Shown: positions 34,390 to 43,346 of the stretch, one piece after another | Numbering within the stretch: position 1 is the stretch's first letter | Layout of the letters: each line of letters starts with the position of its first letter | NCBI RefSeq assembly: GCF_024758505.1 | Contig: NZ_CP077970.1 | Coordinates: 4,030,001 to 4,094,000, forward strand | Source: Bradyrhizobium arachidis | GTDB taxonomy: Bacteria; Pseudomonadota; Alphaproteobacteria; Rhizobiales; Xanthobacteraceae | Reading direction: 5' to 3' | DNA: 64,000 nucleotides | Position numbers and translations under genes: made by a program | The notes under the pieces: model-generated | Databases searched by the model: none | What the model saw: only the letters and a program-made list of their open reading frames with translations | Told to the model about the DNA's origin: nothing

Positions 34390-35601
34390 ATGACGGTCAT
34401 TGAAACGGAGTCGCCCGAAGCAGCCACGGCCGGCGAGTTGTCGGGCGAGCCCTATCGGGTGGCGATGCGTCGTTGGCTGCGTGCCAATCTGCCTGCGAGC
34501 TTCCGCAGCGACAGCCCGGCTTTCTCATCGCCGGGCCTGACGCAATCGAAGGAATGGGAAGCGGCGATGTATCGCGCCGGCCTTGCCGGCATCACCTGGC
34601 CGAAGGCCTATGGCGGCCATGGCCGGACCTTGCGCGAGCACCTGATCGCGAACCAGGAGATCGGTGCGCTCGCGATGCCCGAGAGCGTCAATTCGATCGG
34701 CAAGGAGCTGGCAGGTCCGATCATTCTCGCTGTCGGCACCGAGGAGCAGAAGCACCGCTTCCTGCCGGCGATCCTCGAGATGCGCGATATCTGGTGCCAG
34801 GGCTTTTCCGAGCCCGAAGCCGGCTCGGATCTGGCTGGCCTGCGGACCCGCGCCGCGCGGGATGGCGACATTTGGCGGATCAACGGCCAGAAGATCTGGA
34901 CCAGCGGGGCCTATCGTGCGCAGCGCTGCCTGGTGCTGGCGCGAACCGGTCCGCTGGAGGACCGGCATCGCGGCCTGGCGATGTTTGCCGTGCGGCTCGA
35001 TGCCAAGGGCGTGCGGGTGCGGCCGATCAAATCGATCGATGGGCGCGAGAGCTTTTGCGAGGTCTTCTTCGACGACGTCGAGGTCCTGCAATCCGATGCG
35101 CTTGGCGCGCCCGATGAAGGCTGGAACGCCGCGATCCGCGTGCTCGAGATCGAGCGGGCGACCAACCGGATGTATCGGGCCTGGCGCTTCGAGAACGAGC
35201 TGCGTCATCTGATCTCGGCCTGCAAGAGCGATCCCGCGCTGGCGCAACTGGTCGCGAACCGTCATTACGAGGCCAGGATCGGCGAGGTCGTCGTCGATAT
35301 CGAGGTGCTGAAGGCGCATGTCGAGACCGCGGTGGACGCGCTCGTCAATGGCGACAGGATCGGCGCGCGCGGCAGCCTTGCCAAGTTGCATTGGAGCGAG
35401 GCGCACCAGCGTTTCGCAGCGCTCACGCTCGAACTGCTGGCGCAGGCCTCGCTGCCGCAGCTTCCGGCTGTGCAGGTGGCACGCCGCCGCTTCGAGGCGA
35501 TCTACCTGCAGGCGCGCGCCGAGACCATCTACGCCGGTACCACTGAAATTCAGCTCGGCATCATCGCCGACAGGATCCTGCAGCTTTCGAAAGGCAAGTG
35601 A
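34390..35601 (+). CDS. Acyl-CoA dehydrogenase, larger subunit of a probable heteromer
   Basis: The 403-residue protein has the acyl-CoA dehydrogenase layout: N-terminal helices, WCQGFSEPEAGSDLAGLRTRAARDGDIWRINGQKIWTSGAYRA in outline (the FAD/substrate loop), and the C-terminal helical domain ending YAGTTEIQLGIIADRIL. The catalytic Glu of the medium-chain type (YEGT) is Ala here. It is followed, with a 1-base overlap, by a shorter dehydrogenase gene. Paired genes of this kind form alpha-beta heterotetramers in steroid and other ring-degrading pathways, with active sites only in part of the complex. Confidence 0.88.
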   Translation: MTVIETESPEAATAGELSGEPYRVAMRRWLRANLPASFRSDSPAFSSPGLTQSKEWEAAMYRAGLAGITWPKAYGGHGRTLREHLIANQEIGALAMPESVNSIGKELAGPIILAVGTEEQKHRFLPAILEMRDIWCQGFSEPEAGSDLAGLRTRAARDGDIWRINGQKIWTSGAYRAQRCLVLARTGPLEDRHRGLAMFAVRLDAKGVRVRPIKSIDGRESFCEVFFDDVEVLQSDALGAPDEGWNAAIRVLEIERATNRMYRAWRFENELRHLISACKSDPALAQLVANRHYEARIGEVVVDIEVLKAHVETAVDALVNGDRIGARGSLAKLHWSEAHQRFAALTLELLAQASLPQLPAVQVARRRFEAIYLQARAETIYAGTTEIQLGIIADRILQLSKGK

Positions 35602-36638
35602 TGACGACATTGACCGGCGAAGGATTGCAGCCGAGCGAGTTCGCGGTCACCGCGGCGCGGGCGGTGGCGGATTGCGCGGCGCTCGGTCCGCGGGAGCAGG
35701 CGAAGCACCTCGCCAATGACGGATTGCTCGGCGTGATCGCCTCGCAGGACGTCGGCGGGCTGGACTTGCCGTTGGCCTTTGCGGTTCCGGTGGTCGCCGC
35801 CGCGGGTTCGGGCCTACTCGGCTTTCCCCTGATGGAGTCGCTGCTGCTGTCGCGCGCGCTGCAGGACACGTTGCCGCGCGCGGCGGAGGCGGTCGTGTCC
35901 GGCGAGATGCTGGCAACCGTCGCCTGGCAGGGCAGCGTCAGTGCCGAGCGTGAAGGTGAATCGGTGGTGCTCAATGGCTGGGTTGCGCGCGCGGCCTGCG
36001 CTCGCGACGCCGACTGCGTGCTGGTTCGGATCGGCTCGGGGGCGGCGGCGCTGGTTCCCACCGACAGTGAGGGGGTCGTTGTCGAGGACGCGGCAGGGCT
36101 GGATTTGACTGTCCCGGAGCACACCGTCCGCTTGCAGGGCGTCACCATACCCGCGGTCAGCGTGTTGCCTGACAGCACCTGGACTCTCCTGGGTTCGGAC
36201 GCCAATGTGTTGCGTGCCGCGGCCATCCTCGGCTCCGCCGAGACCTGCCTCGCAATGGCGCAGGAGCACGCCTCGACGCGCCGGCAGTTCGGTCGCGCGC
36301 TGTCCTATAACCAGGCGCTGCGGCATTCGCTGGCGCGACAGAAGCTCGCCCTCGAAGGCATCAGGCATGCGATCACGCGCAGCGTCGGCGAGACGGCCGG
36401 CTCGATCGAGCGCGACGCGGTGTTTCTTGCCGCAGCCGCCTATGGCTGCGCGATCAGCGAAGGCGCGTTGCAGGTTCACGGCGGCATGGGATTCACCTGG
36501 GATGTGCCGGTGCACCGGCATTTGCGTCGCGTCCGCGCCTTGCAGGCGCAAGGCGACGCCAGCGGAAGCCTGGCCGCGCTCGGCCGCCGCACCATCGCCG
36601 CGATAGCTCCGGCGTCCGATGTCGCCGTGTCAGGATAG
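35601..36638 (+). CDS. Acyl-CoA dehydrogenase, smaller subunit of a probable heteromer
   Basis: The 345-residue protein is short for the family and divergent in its N-terminal half (VTAARAVADCAALGPREQAKHLANDGLLGVIA, then VAAAGSGLLGFPLMESLLL). The C-terminal helical domain is recognisable: RRQFGRALSYNQALRHSLARQKLALEG and GALQVHGGMGFTWDVPVHRHLRRVRAL. The start ATG at 35601 shares its A with the TGA of the larger-subunit gene, so the two are coupled and probably made in equal amounts. Alone it is unlikely to be a full dehydrogenase. Confidence 0.85.
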   Translation: MTTLTGEGLQPSEFAVTAARAVADCAALGPREQAKHLANDGLLGVIASQDVGGLDLPLAFAVPVVAAAGSGLLGFPLMESLLLSRALQDTLPRAAEAVVSGEMLATVAWQGSVSAEREGESVVLNGWVARAACARDADCVLVRIGSGAAALVPTDSEGVVVEDAAGLDLTVPEHTVRLQGVTIPAVSVLPDSTWTLLGSDANVLRAAAILGSAETCLAMAQEHASTRRQFGRALSYNQALRHSLARQKLALEGIRHAITRSVGETAGSIERDAVFLAAAAYGCAISEGALQVHGGMGFTWDVPVHRHLRRVRALQAQGDASGSLAALGRRTIAAIAPASDVAVSG

Positions 36639-36655
36639 AGAGGAGGAAAACCGCA

Positions 36656-37429
36656 ATGACTGATGCCAAGGACAAGCCGCTCGCAGGCCGTGTTGCGCTG
36701 GTGACCGGCGCCGGGAATGGAATCGGACGCGCGACCGCACTGCTGCTCGCTTCGCGCGGCGCCATCGTCGGTGTCAACGATCTCAAGCCCGAGTTCGTCG
36801 CCGGAACCGTCGATGCGATCAAGGCGGCCGGCGGCGAGGCCGTCGCGATCACGCAGGATGTCGCCAGCCGCGACGGCATGCGGTCGGCGGTGCTCGGTTT
36901 CGCGGAGCGGCAGGGCCGGCTCGATATCCTCGTCAACAACGCGGCCTGGGTCCGCTACCAGTCGGTGCCCGACATCGCGCCCGAAACCGTGGACCGCATG
37001 CTCAATATCGGATTCAAGGCGATCATATGGGGCATCCAGGCGGCGGCCGAGGCGATGGATGCCGAGCGCGGCGGCGCGATCGTCAATGTCGCGTCGGTGG
37101 CCGGTTTGATCTCGGCGAAGAACAGCATCGTCTATAGCGGCATCAAGGCCGGTGTGATGGGCATTACGCGCGCCGCGGCAGCCGAACTCGGCGAGCGCAA
37201 GATTCGCGTGAACGCGGTGGCGCCATCGGCCATTCCGACCGAAGGGACGATGCGCAACCGCAATGCCGAACTCGACGCACGCCGGATCGAGCGCACGCCG
37301 CTCGGGCGGCTCGGCACGGTAGACGATATCGCGAAGGCGATTGCGTTCCTCGCCGGCGACGACAGCGGTTTTATATCGGCGCAGGTGCTGACGGTCGACG
37401 GCGGGATCGCTCTCACCAACATCGCCTAA
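36656..37429 (+). CDS. Short-chain dehydrogenase/reductase (SDR)
   Basis: The 257-residue classical SDR has the cofactor motif VTGAGNGIGRA at about 17-27, NNAA at about 91, catalytic Ser in VASVAGL and the YSGIKAGV YxxxK pair at about 155-159. The end, GDDSGFISAQVLTVDGGIALT, is typical. It would interconvert an alcohol and a ketone with NAD(P). AGGAGG precedes the ATG. In the operon it may oxidise the hydroxyacyl-CoA made after the dehydrogenase and hydratase steps. Confidence 0.92.
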   Translation: MTDAKDKPLAGRVALVTGAGNGIGRATALLLASRGAIVGVNDLKPEFVAGTVDAIKAAGGEAVAITQDVASRDGMRSAVLGFAERQGRLDILVNNAAWVRYQSVPDIAPETVDRMLNIGFKAIIWGIQAAAEAMDAERGGAIVNVASVAGLISAKNSIVYSGIKAGVMGITRAAAAELGERKIRVNAVAPSAIPTEGTMRNRNAELDARRIERTPLGRLGTVDDIAKAIAFLAGDDSGFISAQVLTVDGGIALTNIA

Positions 37430-37449
37430 GTGCCTCGCGAGGACGGATT

Positions 37450-38988
37450 GTGACGCGCGCGGAACGGGAAGCTGAACTGAACGGACGTGTCGTCCTCATC
37501 ACCGGGGCGGCTGCCGGGATCGGTTGGGCGGCCGCCCGGCGCTTTGCGGCTCAGGGCGCCCGGGTGCTGATCGCCGATATCGATGCCGACAAGGCGGCAG
37601 GCCGGGCCAGTGCGCTTGGTGCAGCGCATGCTTCCTTCGCTGTCGACATGGCGCAGCCGGAGCAGGTGGCCGAGATGGTGCGGACCTGCGTCAGCCGTCT
37701 CGGTGGTCTCGACGTGCTCGTCAACAATGCCGGCCGGACCGACACGGATGGGCTCGGTGTGGTGGATCAGCCCGTGTCCACCTTCGAAAACCTCGTGGCG
37801 GTCAATTTGCGCGGCAGCCTCGTCGCCGCTGAGCAGGCGGCCGCGGTGATGCGGCGCTCTCGTGGAGGTGCCATCGTCAACATCGCGTCCGGGGCGGCCT
37901 TGCGGCCGGTGCCGTTTCGAAATGGCTACAGCGCCTCCAAGGCGGGCGTGCTAGCGATGACGCGGCATCATGCCTGCGCCTGGGCGCGCGATGGAATCAG
38001 GGTCAACGCAGTCGCGCCCGGCTATACGCGCACCGAGCTCGTCGAAGCCTTGATCGCGCGCGGCCGCATCGATCCGGTTGCCGTGGCCCGACGCATCCCA
38101 CTCGGTCGCATGGCGGCACCCGAGGAAATCGCCGCCGCCATCACATTTCTGGCGTCGCCTCGGGTATCGTCCATCACCGGCTCCACGTTTTTGGTCGATG
38201 GTGGATCGCTACTCGGCGGCCCTGGGCCCGCGGGAGAGACCAACAGCCGCGCGGCGCCACCCGGGCGGCAGACCTACGTTGTGATCGGCGCGTTAAATTC
38301 GCTCGGTTGGGCGATGACCCGGACATTCGTCGCGGACGATGTCACGGTCGTCGCGCTCGATGCCGACGGCAGGCAATTGGCGGCGCTTGCCGCCGAGGTG
38401 AGCGGATGCCACGCGCTTCCGGTCGATATTTCGGACGAGCCCGCCATGGCAGAGGCGATCGCCGGCATCTCGCGCCGCTTCGGTCGGATCGATGGTGTTG
38501 TGAATGCGATAGGTGCAGACGCCGTGATCACGGGCAATCCCGCCGATCTCGGCGGAGACGCACTGGCGGTCCATCTGACGGGAGCGCTCTGCGTCGCGAA
38601 AGCGGTCGGGCCCATCCTGCAGCAACAGGGCTTTGGCACGCTGCTCAATTTGACATCGATCGGCGGGGACGTCGCCTTTGGCGACCACGTCGAGGCCGCA
38701 GCCAGCGCGGGGGCGGTCGCGATGCTCACGCGCACATTGGCATGCGAATGGAGCGGGCACGGCATTCGCGTCAATGCGATCGCCGCGGGACCGATCGAGG
38801 GAGCGGCCTCGAGCGCGGTTCGCCGATTGCCGGTGGGGCGCGCAATATCGGCGCAGGATATTGCCGAAACCGCGGCATTCCTGCTCAGCCCCGATGCCGG
38901 CTATGTCACCGGCAGCGTGATCGCAGTCGATGGTGGGCTCAGCGTCTATGCAGGTCCCGATCGTGCCGTTGCAGGATACCCGGCATGA
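37450..38988 (+). CDS. Double SDR fusion with one intact and one degenerate domain
   Basis: The 512-residue protein carries two SDR domains. The first (about 1-255) is complete: TGAAAGIG at 18-25, NNAG at 92-95, Ser at about 147, Tyr160 and Lys164 (YSASK). The second (about 275-500) keeps the fold (VDISDEPAMAEAIAGISRRFGRIDGVVNAIG, later YVTGSVIAVDGGLSVY) but has GALNSLG for the cofactor motif and AASAG where YxxxK should be, so it should not be catalytic. The start is GTG at 37450 with GAGGA upstream. The second half may be structural or bind a ligand. Confidence 0.85.
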   Translation: MTRAEREAELNGRVVLITGAAAGIGWAAARRFAAQGARVLIADIDADKAAGRASALGAAHASFAVDMAQPEQVAEMVRTCVSRLGGLDVLVNNAGRTDTDGLGVVDQPVSTFENLVAVNLRGSLVAAEQAAAVMRRSRGGAIVNIASGAALRPVPFRNGYSASKAGVLAMTRHHACAWARDGIRVNAVAPGYTRTELVEALIARGRIDPVAVARRIPLGRMAAPEEIAAAITFLASPRVSSITGSTFLVDGGSLLGGPGPAGETNSRAAPPGRQTYVVIGALNSLGWAMTRTFVADDVTVVALDADGRQLAALAAEVSGCHALPVDISDEPAMAEAIAGISRRFGRIDGVVNAIGADAVITGNPADLGGDALAVHLTGALCVAKAVGPILQQQGFGTLLNLTSIGGDVAFGDHVEAAASAGAVAMLTRTLACEWSGHGIRVNAIAAGPIEGAASSAVRRLPVGRAISAQDIAETAAFLLSPDAGYVTGSVIAVDGGLSVYAGPDRAVAGYPA

Positions 38989-39770
38989 CTCTCACTCCCG
39001 AAGAGCAAACTCTCAAGGAAGCCTTCATTCGCGCTCGCGGCTACTGGCGTCCATGGACGGAGGGATTGCTGCGGATCGATCCGGCGTTTCTTGCCACCTA
39101 CGCCCGCTATGGCGGCTATCCCGCCGAAACGGGCCCGCTGTCGCGCAAGATGTGCGAGTTGATCTATGTCGCGCTCGACGGATCGGCGACGCATCTGTTC
39201 CGCTCGGGACTCGCGCTGCACATGCAGCTGGCGCTCGAGCAGGGGGCAACCGCGCAGGAGATCGTCGACGTGCTGCGGCTCGCCACCGCGCAAGGGCTCG
39301 ACGGCTGCAATCTCGGCGTCGGCATTCTCGCTGAGGAGCTTGCGCTGGCCGGAGTGGACTTGGAGCCGCCGGCGCTGTCACGCGAACAAACTGCACTTCG
39401 TGACGCCTATATCGCGCGCTTCGGAGATTGGCCGGACTTCTGCGATCTCTGGCTGCGCGCCGATCCCGGTTATTTCGCCGTGATGCTCGATCTGCTGACG
39501 GTGGGCGACAAGTCCGGCGGTCTCGATCAGCGGTCGCGCTGCCTGATCTCGCTGGCCCTGAACGGATGTTTCACCGCGCTCAATCCGCACGGCCTGCGCC
39601 TGCAGATCAGGCGGGCTTTGCGGCTTGGGATTGACAAGCGCGAAATCCTTCAGGTGCTGCAGATGACGGCGCATCTGGGCGTGCATGCCTGCGCGATCGG
39701 CGTGCCGCTTCTGATGGAAGCGATCGATCCGGCGGCAGACAAGTCGCCTGCAGCCGGCGCGTCGGGGTAG
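38985..39770 (+). CDS. Carboxymuconolactone decarboxylase-family protein, two tandem domains
   Basis: The 261-residue protein has two CMD/AhpD-like helical repeats: LSRKMCELIYVALDGSATHLFRSGLALHMQLALEQGATAQEIVDVLRLAT and LDQRSRCLISLALNGCFTALNPHGLRLQIRRALRLGIDKREILQVLQMTA in outline. Neither repeat has the CxxC pair of AhpD peroxidases, so a redox role is unlikely. It may act on a lactone or ring product, or be a non-enzymatic partner. Its ATG overlaps the stop of the SDR fusion as ATGA, so it is made with that protein. Confidence 0.8.
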   Translation: MTLTPEEQTLKEAFIRARGYWRPWTEGLLRIDPAFLATYARYGGYPAETGPLSRKMCELIYVALDGSATHLFRSGLALHMQLALEQGATAQEIVDVLRLATAQGLDGCNLGVGILAEELALAGVDLEPPALSREQTALRDAYIARFGDWPDFCDLWLRADPGYFAVMLDLLTVGDKSGGLDQRSRCLISLALNGCFTALNPHGLRLQIRRALRLGIDKREILQVLQMTAHLGVHACAIGVPLLMEAIDPAADKSPAAGASG

Positions 39771-39786
39771 CGGGAGGTCGACGACG

Positions 39787-40254
39787 ATGACGAGGCCGAC
39801 CATTCGGGACCAACGCGCTTTCGCGTCGGGTGCATTGTTTCTCGCCTTTGCGATCTTCTTCTTCGTGACGGCACTGAACTATCCGGCCGGCACCGCGGCG
39901 CGGATGGGGCCGGGCTACTTCCCACGCCTGCTGGCGATTGCGTTGGCCGCCATCGGGCTCGCCGTGATGCTGGGTGCCGTGAGGCGGACGGCGCAGCGGC
40001 AGGCGTCGCAGAGTTGGGACATCAATGGCCTCGCCTGGGTCACGGGCTCGGTGGTCCTGTTTGCCTGTCTGCTGTTTCCGCTCGGCCTGGTCGGCGCGCT
40101 GTTCGTGCTGATCGTGGTGTCGAGCAGGGCAAGTCCCGAGTTCACCTGGACAGGCGCGCTGGCGAACGCGGCGGTTCTGATCGCGCTGTGCCTGTTGGTG
40201 TTCGTCTATGGCCTCGGCCTGAAGCTTCCGGTGTGGCCGGCGCTGCTTGATTGA
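39787..40254 (+). CDS. tctB: Tripartite tricarboxylate transporter small membrane subunit
   Basis: The 155-residue protein has four membrane helices (FASGALFLAFAIFFFVTAL, YFPRLLAIALAAIGLAVMLG, WVTGSVVLFACLLFPLGLVGALFVLIVV, ANAAVLIALCLLVFVYGLGL) and the GTAARMGPGYFPRLLA segment of TctB. GGGAGG lies 8 bases before the ATG. It sits directly before tctA and pairs with tctC at 28938, which is under the same TetR sites. Confidence 0.9.
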   Translation: MTRPTIRDQRAFASGALFLAFAIFFFVTALNYPAGTAARMGPGYFPRLLAIALAAIGLAVMLGAVRRTAQRQASQSWDINGLAWVTGSVVLFACLLFPLGLVGALFVLIVVSSRASPEFTWTGALANAAVLIALCLLVFVYGLGLKLPVWPALLD

Positions 40255-40266
40255 AGGCCCGTGACG

Positions 40267-41766
40267 ATGGATCTGTTTCACAATCTGGCGATCGGATTTT
40301 CCACCGCCGCCCAGCCGGCCAATCTACTCTACGCTTTCCTGGGCTGCCTGCTGGGCACCCTGATCGGCGTGCTCCCGGGGCTTGGCCCGCTGGCTACCAT
40401 CGCAATGCTGCTGCCGATCACCTACGCGCTGCAGCCGGACTCGGCGCTGATCATGCTCGCCGGCATCTATTACGGCGCGCAGTATGGCGGATCGACCACG
40501 GCCATCGTGGTCAATCTGCCCGGCGAGTCCTCCTCCGTCGTCACCACGATCGACGGCTACCAGATGGCAAAGCAGGGTCGGGCAGGTGTTGCGCTGTCGA
40601 CGGCCGCGATCGGATCGTTCTTCGCCGGTTGTGTCGCGACGCTGGCGCTGGCGGCGCTGGCCGGGCCGCTGACGGCGACGGCGTTGCTGTTCGGACCGAA
40701 GGAATTCTTTGCCCTGATGATCCTCGGCCTCATCCTCGCCTCGGTGCTATCCAGCGGGCCCTTCATCGAAGGCATCGGCATGGTCGTGGTCGGCATGCTC
40801 CTGAGCCTCGTCGGCACCGACCTCAGCACCGGAACGCAGCGCTTCGCTTTCGGCATCCCGCAACTGTTCGACGGCCTGGATTTCGTCCCGCTGGCGATGG
40901 GCATCTTTGGCTTTGCCGAGATCGTCAAGAATCTCGAGCAGGACGACAAGCTGTCGCTGGTGACGCAGAAGATCGCCAATCTGTTTCCGACGCGCGAGGA
41001 TTTCCGCCGCATGATCCCGGCGATGCTGCGCGGAACCACGCTCGGCACGCTGCTCGGCGTGCTGCCGGGCGGCGGCGCGGTGCTGTCGTCCTTTGCGTCC
41101 TACACGCTGGAGAAGAAGCTGTCGAAGCATCCGGAGCAGTTCGGCAAGGGCGCGATCGAAGGCGTTGCCGGCCCGGAATCGGCCAACAATGCGGGCGCCC
41201 AGACGTCGTTCATTCCGCTGCTGACGCTCGGCGTGCCCTCCAATGTGGTGATGGCGCTGATGGTCGGCGCGATGAACATTCACAATATCCAGCCGGGTCC
41301 GGAGGTCATGACCAAGAATCCGACGCTGTTCTGGGGGCTGATTGCCTCGATGTGGGTCGGCAATCTGATGCTGCTGATCCTCAATCTGCCGCTGGTCGGA
41401 TTGTGGGTAAAACTTCTCACCATTCCCTATCGTTATTTGTTTCCTGCAATCATGGTGTTCTGCTCGATCGGCGTCTATTCGATCAACGGCGGGACCTTCG
41501 AGGTGTATGAGGCGGCGGTCTTCTGCGTGTTCGGCTATGTGCTGATCAAGCTGCAACTGCCGGCCGCGCCGCTGCTGCTGGGCCTGGTGCTCGGGCCCGC
41601 GATCGAAGAGAATTTTCGCCGTGCGATGGTGCTGTCGCGCGGTGACGTCAGCGTGTTCCTGACCTCACCGTTGTCGGCCACGCTGCTCGCCGCAGCCGGC
41701 ATTGCCGTGATCCTGATTATGCTGCCGACGATCCGATCGCGGCGAGAGGAGGCGTTGCAGGAGTAA
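40267..41766 (+). CDS. tctA: Tripartite tricarboxylate transporter large membrane subunit
   Basis: The 499-residue protein has about 12 helices and the TctA signatures [66 protein letters not shown] and the repeat-like [21 protein letters not shown] with [32 protein letters not shown] in outline. It moves the substrate across the inner membrane with an ion gradient. The ATG at 40267 is 9 bases from GAAGG; a GTG at 40261 is too close. It is the last gene of the operon and convergent with the IclR gene. Confidence 0.93.
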   Translation: MDLFHNLAIGFSTAAQPANLLYAFLGCLLGTLIGVLPGLGPLATIAMLLPITYALQPDSALIMLAGIYYGAQYGGSTTAIVVNLPGESSSVVTTIDGYQMAKQGRAGVALSTAAIGSFFAGCVATLALAALAGPLTATALLFGPKEFFALMILGLILASVLSSGPFIEGIGMVVVGMLLSLVGTDLSTGTQRFAFGIPQLFDGLDFVPLAMGIFGFAEIVKNLEQDDKLSLVTQKIANLFPTREDFRRMIPAMLRGTTLGTLLGVLPGGGAVLSSFASYTLEKKLSKHPEQFGKGAIEGVAGPESANNAGAQTSFIPLLTLGVPSNVVMALMVGAMNIHNIQPGPEVMTKNPTLFWGLIASMWVGNLMLLILNLPLVGLWVKLLTIPYRYLFPAIMVFCSIGVYSINGGTFEVYEAAVFCVFGYVLIKLQLPAAPLLLGLVLGPAIEENFRRAMVLSRGDVSVFLTSPLSATLLAAAGIAVILIMLPTIRSRREEALQE

Positions 41767-41787
41767 AGGCCGCGAGCCCGCGCAGCA

Positions 41788-42603
41788 TCAAACGTCTGTG
41801 CCGTTCGGTTGACCGCCGGTGTCGCCGGCTTTGACCGTCCTGGCAGCCTGGCGCAAAACGCTTAGGTAGCGGCTGGCGTTCTGCTTGATCCGCTCGGCGA
41901 CGCCGCCAAGGCCGAGAGCGACGGGTTGATTCTGAATTGTGATCGGAAGCAGCACGCAGATCGTCGCACCGCCGAGCATCGGGACGTTTTCCGCCGAGCA
42001 ATGTCCTTTGCCCCGGATCTCGCGAATCTTCCGGATCATGTCCAGAGGCTTGACCCTGTCTGCTGCGTTCGGCGTGGCGATATTCGCGCGACGCACGATG
42101 GTGTCGACCTTCTCGTCGGACATCGTCGACATCAACAGCCAGCCAAGGGCGGATTGCGTCAGCGGCCGCAGCGTGCCTTCGTCGACGTGGAAGCGCAGCG
42201 GGTGGATCGACTGGATGATCTTGACGTATTGCAGATACACATCGTTGGTCGTGCCGATCGAAACGGCTTCGCCCGTCGCGGCATGAACGTCGTGCATCGC
42301 CTCGAGCACGCGGCTGTCGCCGAACAGGGTCGTCGGAATCCAGTCGCCCAGCGACGTCACCTTCGGCGTCGGGAAATAGACCCGCGTTCTGCGGTCGAAA
42401 TTCAGGTAGCCGAGGCCGACCAGCGTCTTGAGCAGGACCGTGGTGCTGGAGGCCGGATAGCCGAGCGCGGCGCCGATTTCGGACATCGCGCGCGGCTGCC
42501 GTTCGCGCATGAAGAATTCGAGGATCTCGATCGCGCGAAGTGCGGATTTGACTGTGGATCCGGCCGCCGAAATCGAGGCAGATGTCGTCAGCTGCGATCG
42601 CAA
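41788..42603 (-). CDS. IclR family transcriptional regulator
   Basis: The 271-residue protein has an IclR winged helix (VKSALRAIEILEFFMRERQPRAMSEIGAALGYPASSTTVLLKTLVGLGYL in outline) and effector domain (GEAVSIGTTNDVYLQYVKIIQ, later TICVLLPITIQNQPVALGLGG). The frame is open back to 42993, but that part runs antisense to the SnoaL-like gene. A TTG at 42603 preceded by GGGAGG at 5-6 bases is the best start. It probably controls the divergent SnoaL-like and monooxygenase genes through the paired palindromes at 42640-42673. Confidence 0.85.
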   Translation of the reverse strand: MRSQLTTSASISAAGSTVKSALRAIEILEFFMRERQPRAMSEIGAALGYPASSTTVLLKTLVGLGYLNFDRRTRVYFPTPKVTSLGDWIPTTLFGDSRVLEAMHDVHAATGEAVSIGTTNDVYLQYVKIIQSIHPLRFHVDEGTLRPLTQSALGWLLMSTMSDEKVDTIVRRANIATPNAADRVKPLDMIRKIREIRGKGHCSAENVPMLGGATICVLLPITIQNQPVALGLGGVAERIKQNASRYLSVLRQAARTVKAGDTGGQPNGTDV

Positions 42604-42639
42604 TTGGCCCTCCCTTTGCCGTCTCCTGGCCGCAGCAAA

Positions 42640-42673
42640 TTCACGGATGTGAAATTCGGCTTCACGTATGAAG
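42640..42673. promoter_or_regulatory. Paired IclR-type operator palindromes
   Basis: TTCACGGATGTGAA (42640-42653; 5-base arms) and CTTCACGTATGAAG (42660-42673; 5-base arms) share the TTCACGNATG core and start 20 bases apart, about two helical turns. They lie between the IclR gene (42603) and the SnoaL-like gene (42772). Confidence 0.55.
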
Positions 42674-42771
42674 TTTTGTTGGTTGCGTCCACTGCACATG
42701 AGATGCTCGCCCTCGTCAAGGGAGAGGCCGGTGCGCAATGCGGATCGCGCCTGCCTGAGAGGGGCTCTGAG

Positions 42772-43302
42772 ATGACCATACCTCAAGGGAAGATCGCCGA
42801 GTTGCTCGACAGGGAAGCGATCCGCGACTGCATCTATCGCTATTGCCGTGGGGTCGATCGGGCCGACGAAGCCGTGCTCCGCAGTGCCTACTGGCCTGAC
42901 GCTACCGACCAGCACGGGCCGTATTCGGGGCCAGTGGAAGGCTTTTTCGAATGGGCAAAGGGGATCTTTGAGAGCGGCGCGCGCAACGTTCATACGGTCG
43001 GCAATATCCTGATCGAATTCACCGGGCCCGAGGAAGCTGTCGTCGAAACCTATTTCGTCGCGTTGCAGCGCGGGCCGGCGAGGGACGGCAGTGTTCGGCA
43101 GTACCTGATCGCGGGCCGCTATTGCGACGTCTTTCAGAAGCGCGACGGCGAATGGCGCGTTGCGCGTCGCATCGTCGCCTACGACTGGGTGGACGAGCAG
43201 GTCGCTGCGGCCGAGTCAGAGACGATCCGCTTCGGCCCGCGGCTGCCGTTGGGCGCGCGATATCCCGATGATCCCATCTACGAACTTCTTCGCCGGAACT
43301 AG
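42772..43302 (+). CDS. SnoaL-like (NTF2-fold) protein
   Basis: The 176-residue protein has the SnoaL-like pattern KIAELLDREAIRDCIYRYCRGVDRADEAVLRSAYWPDATDQHG in outline, then VHTVGNILIEF and a C-terminal YCDVFQKRDGEWRVARRIVAYDWV. Members are small cone-shaped enzymes or binding proteins, often ring isomerases, hydratases or dehydratases. The ATG at 42772 has GAGAGGGG about 8 bases upstream. It precedes the Baeyer-Villiger-type monooxygenase by 44 bases, and the two probably form an IclR-controlled unit acting on a cyclic ketone. Confidence 0.85.
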   Translation: MTIPQGKIAELLDREAIRDCIYRYCRGVDRADEAVLRSAYWPDATDQHGPYSGPVEGFFEWAKGIFESGARNVHTVGNILIEFTGPEEAVVETYFVALQRGPARDGSVRQYLIAGRYCDVFQKRDGEWRVARRIVAYDWVDEQVAAAESETIRFGPRLPLGARYPDDPIYELLRRN

Positions 43303-43346
43303 CGGAAGCGCTCTTCAACAAATCTAGCCACGAGGAAACGCCCGAC

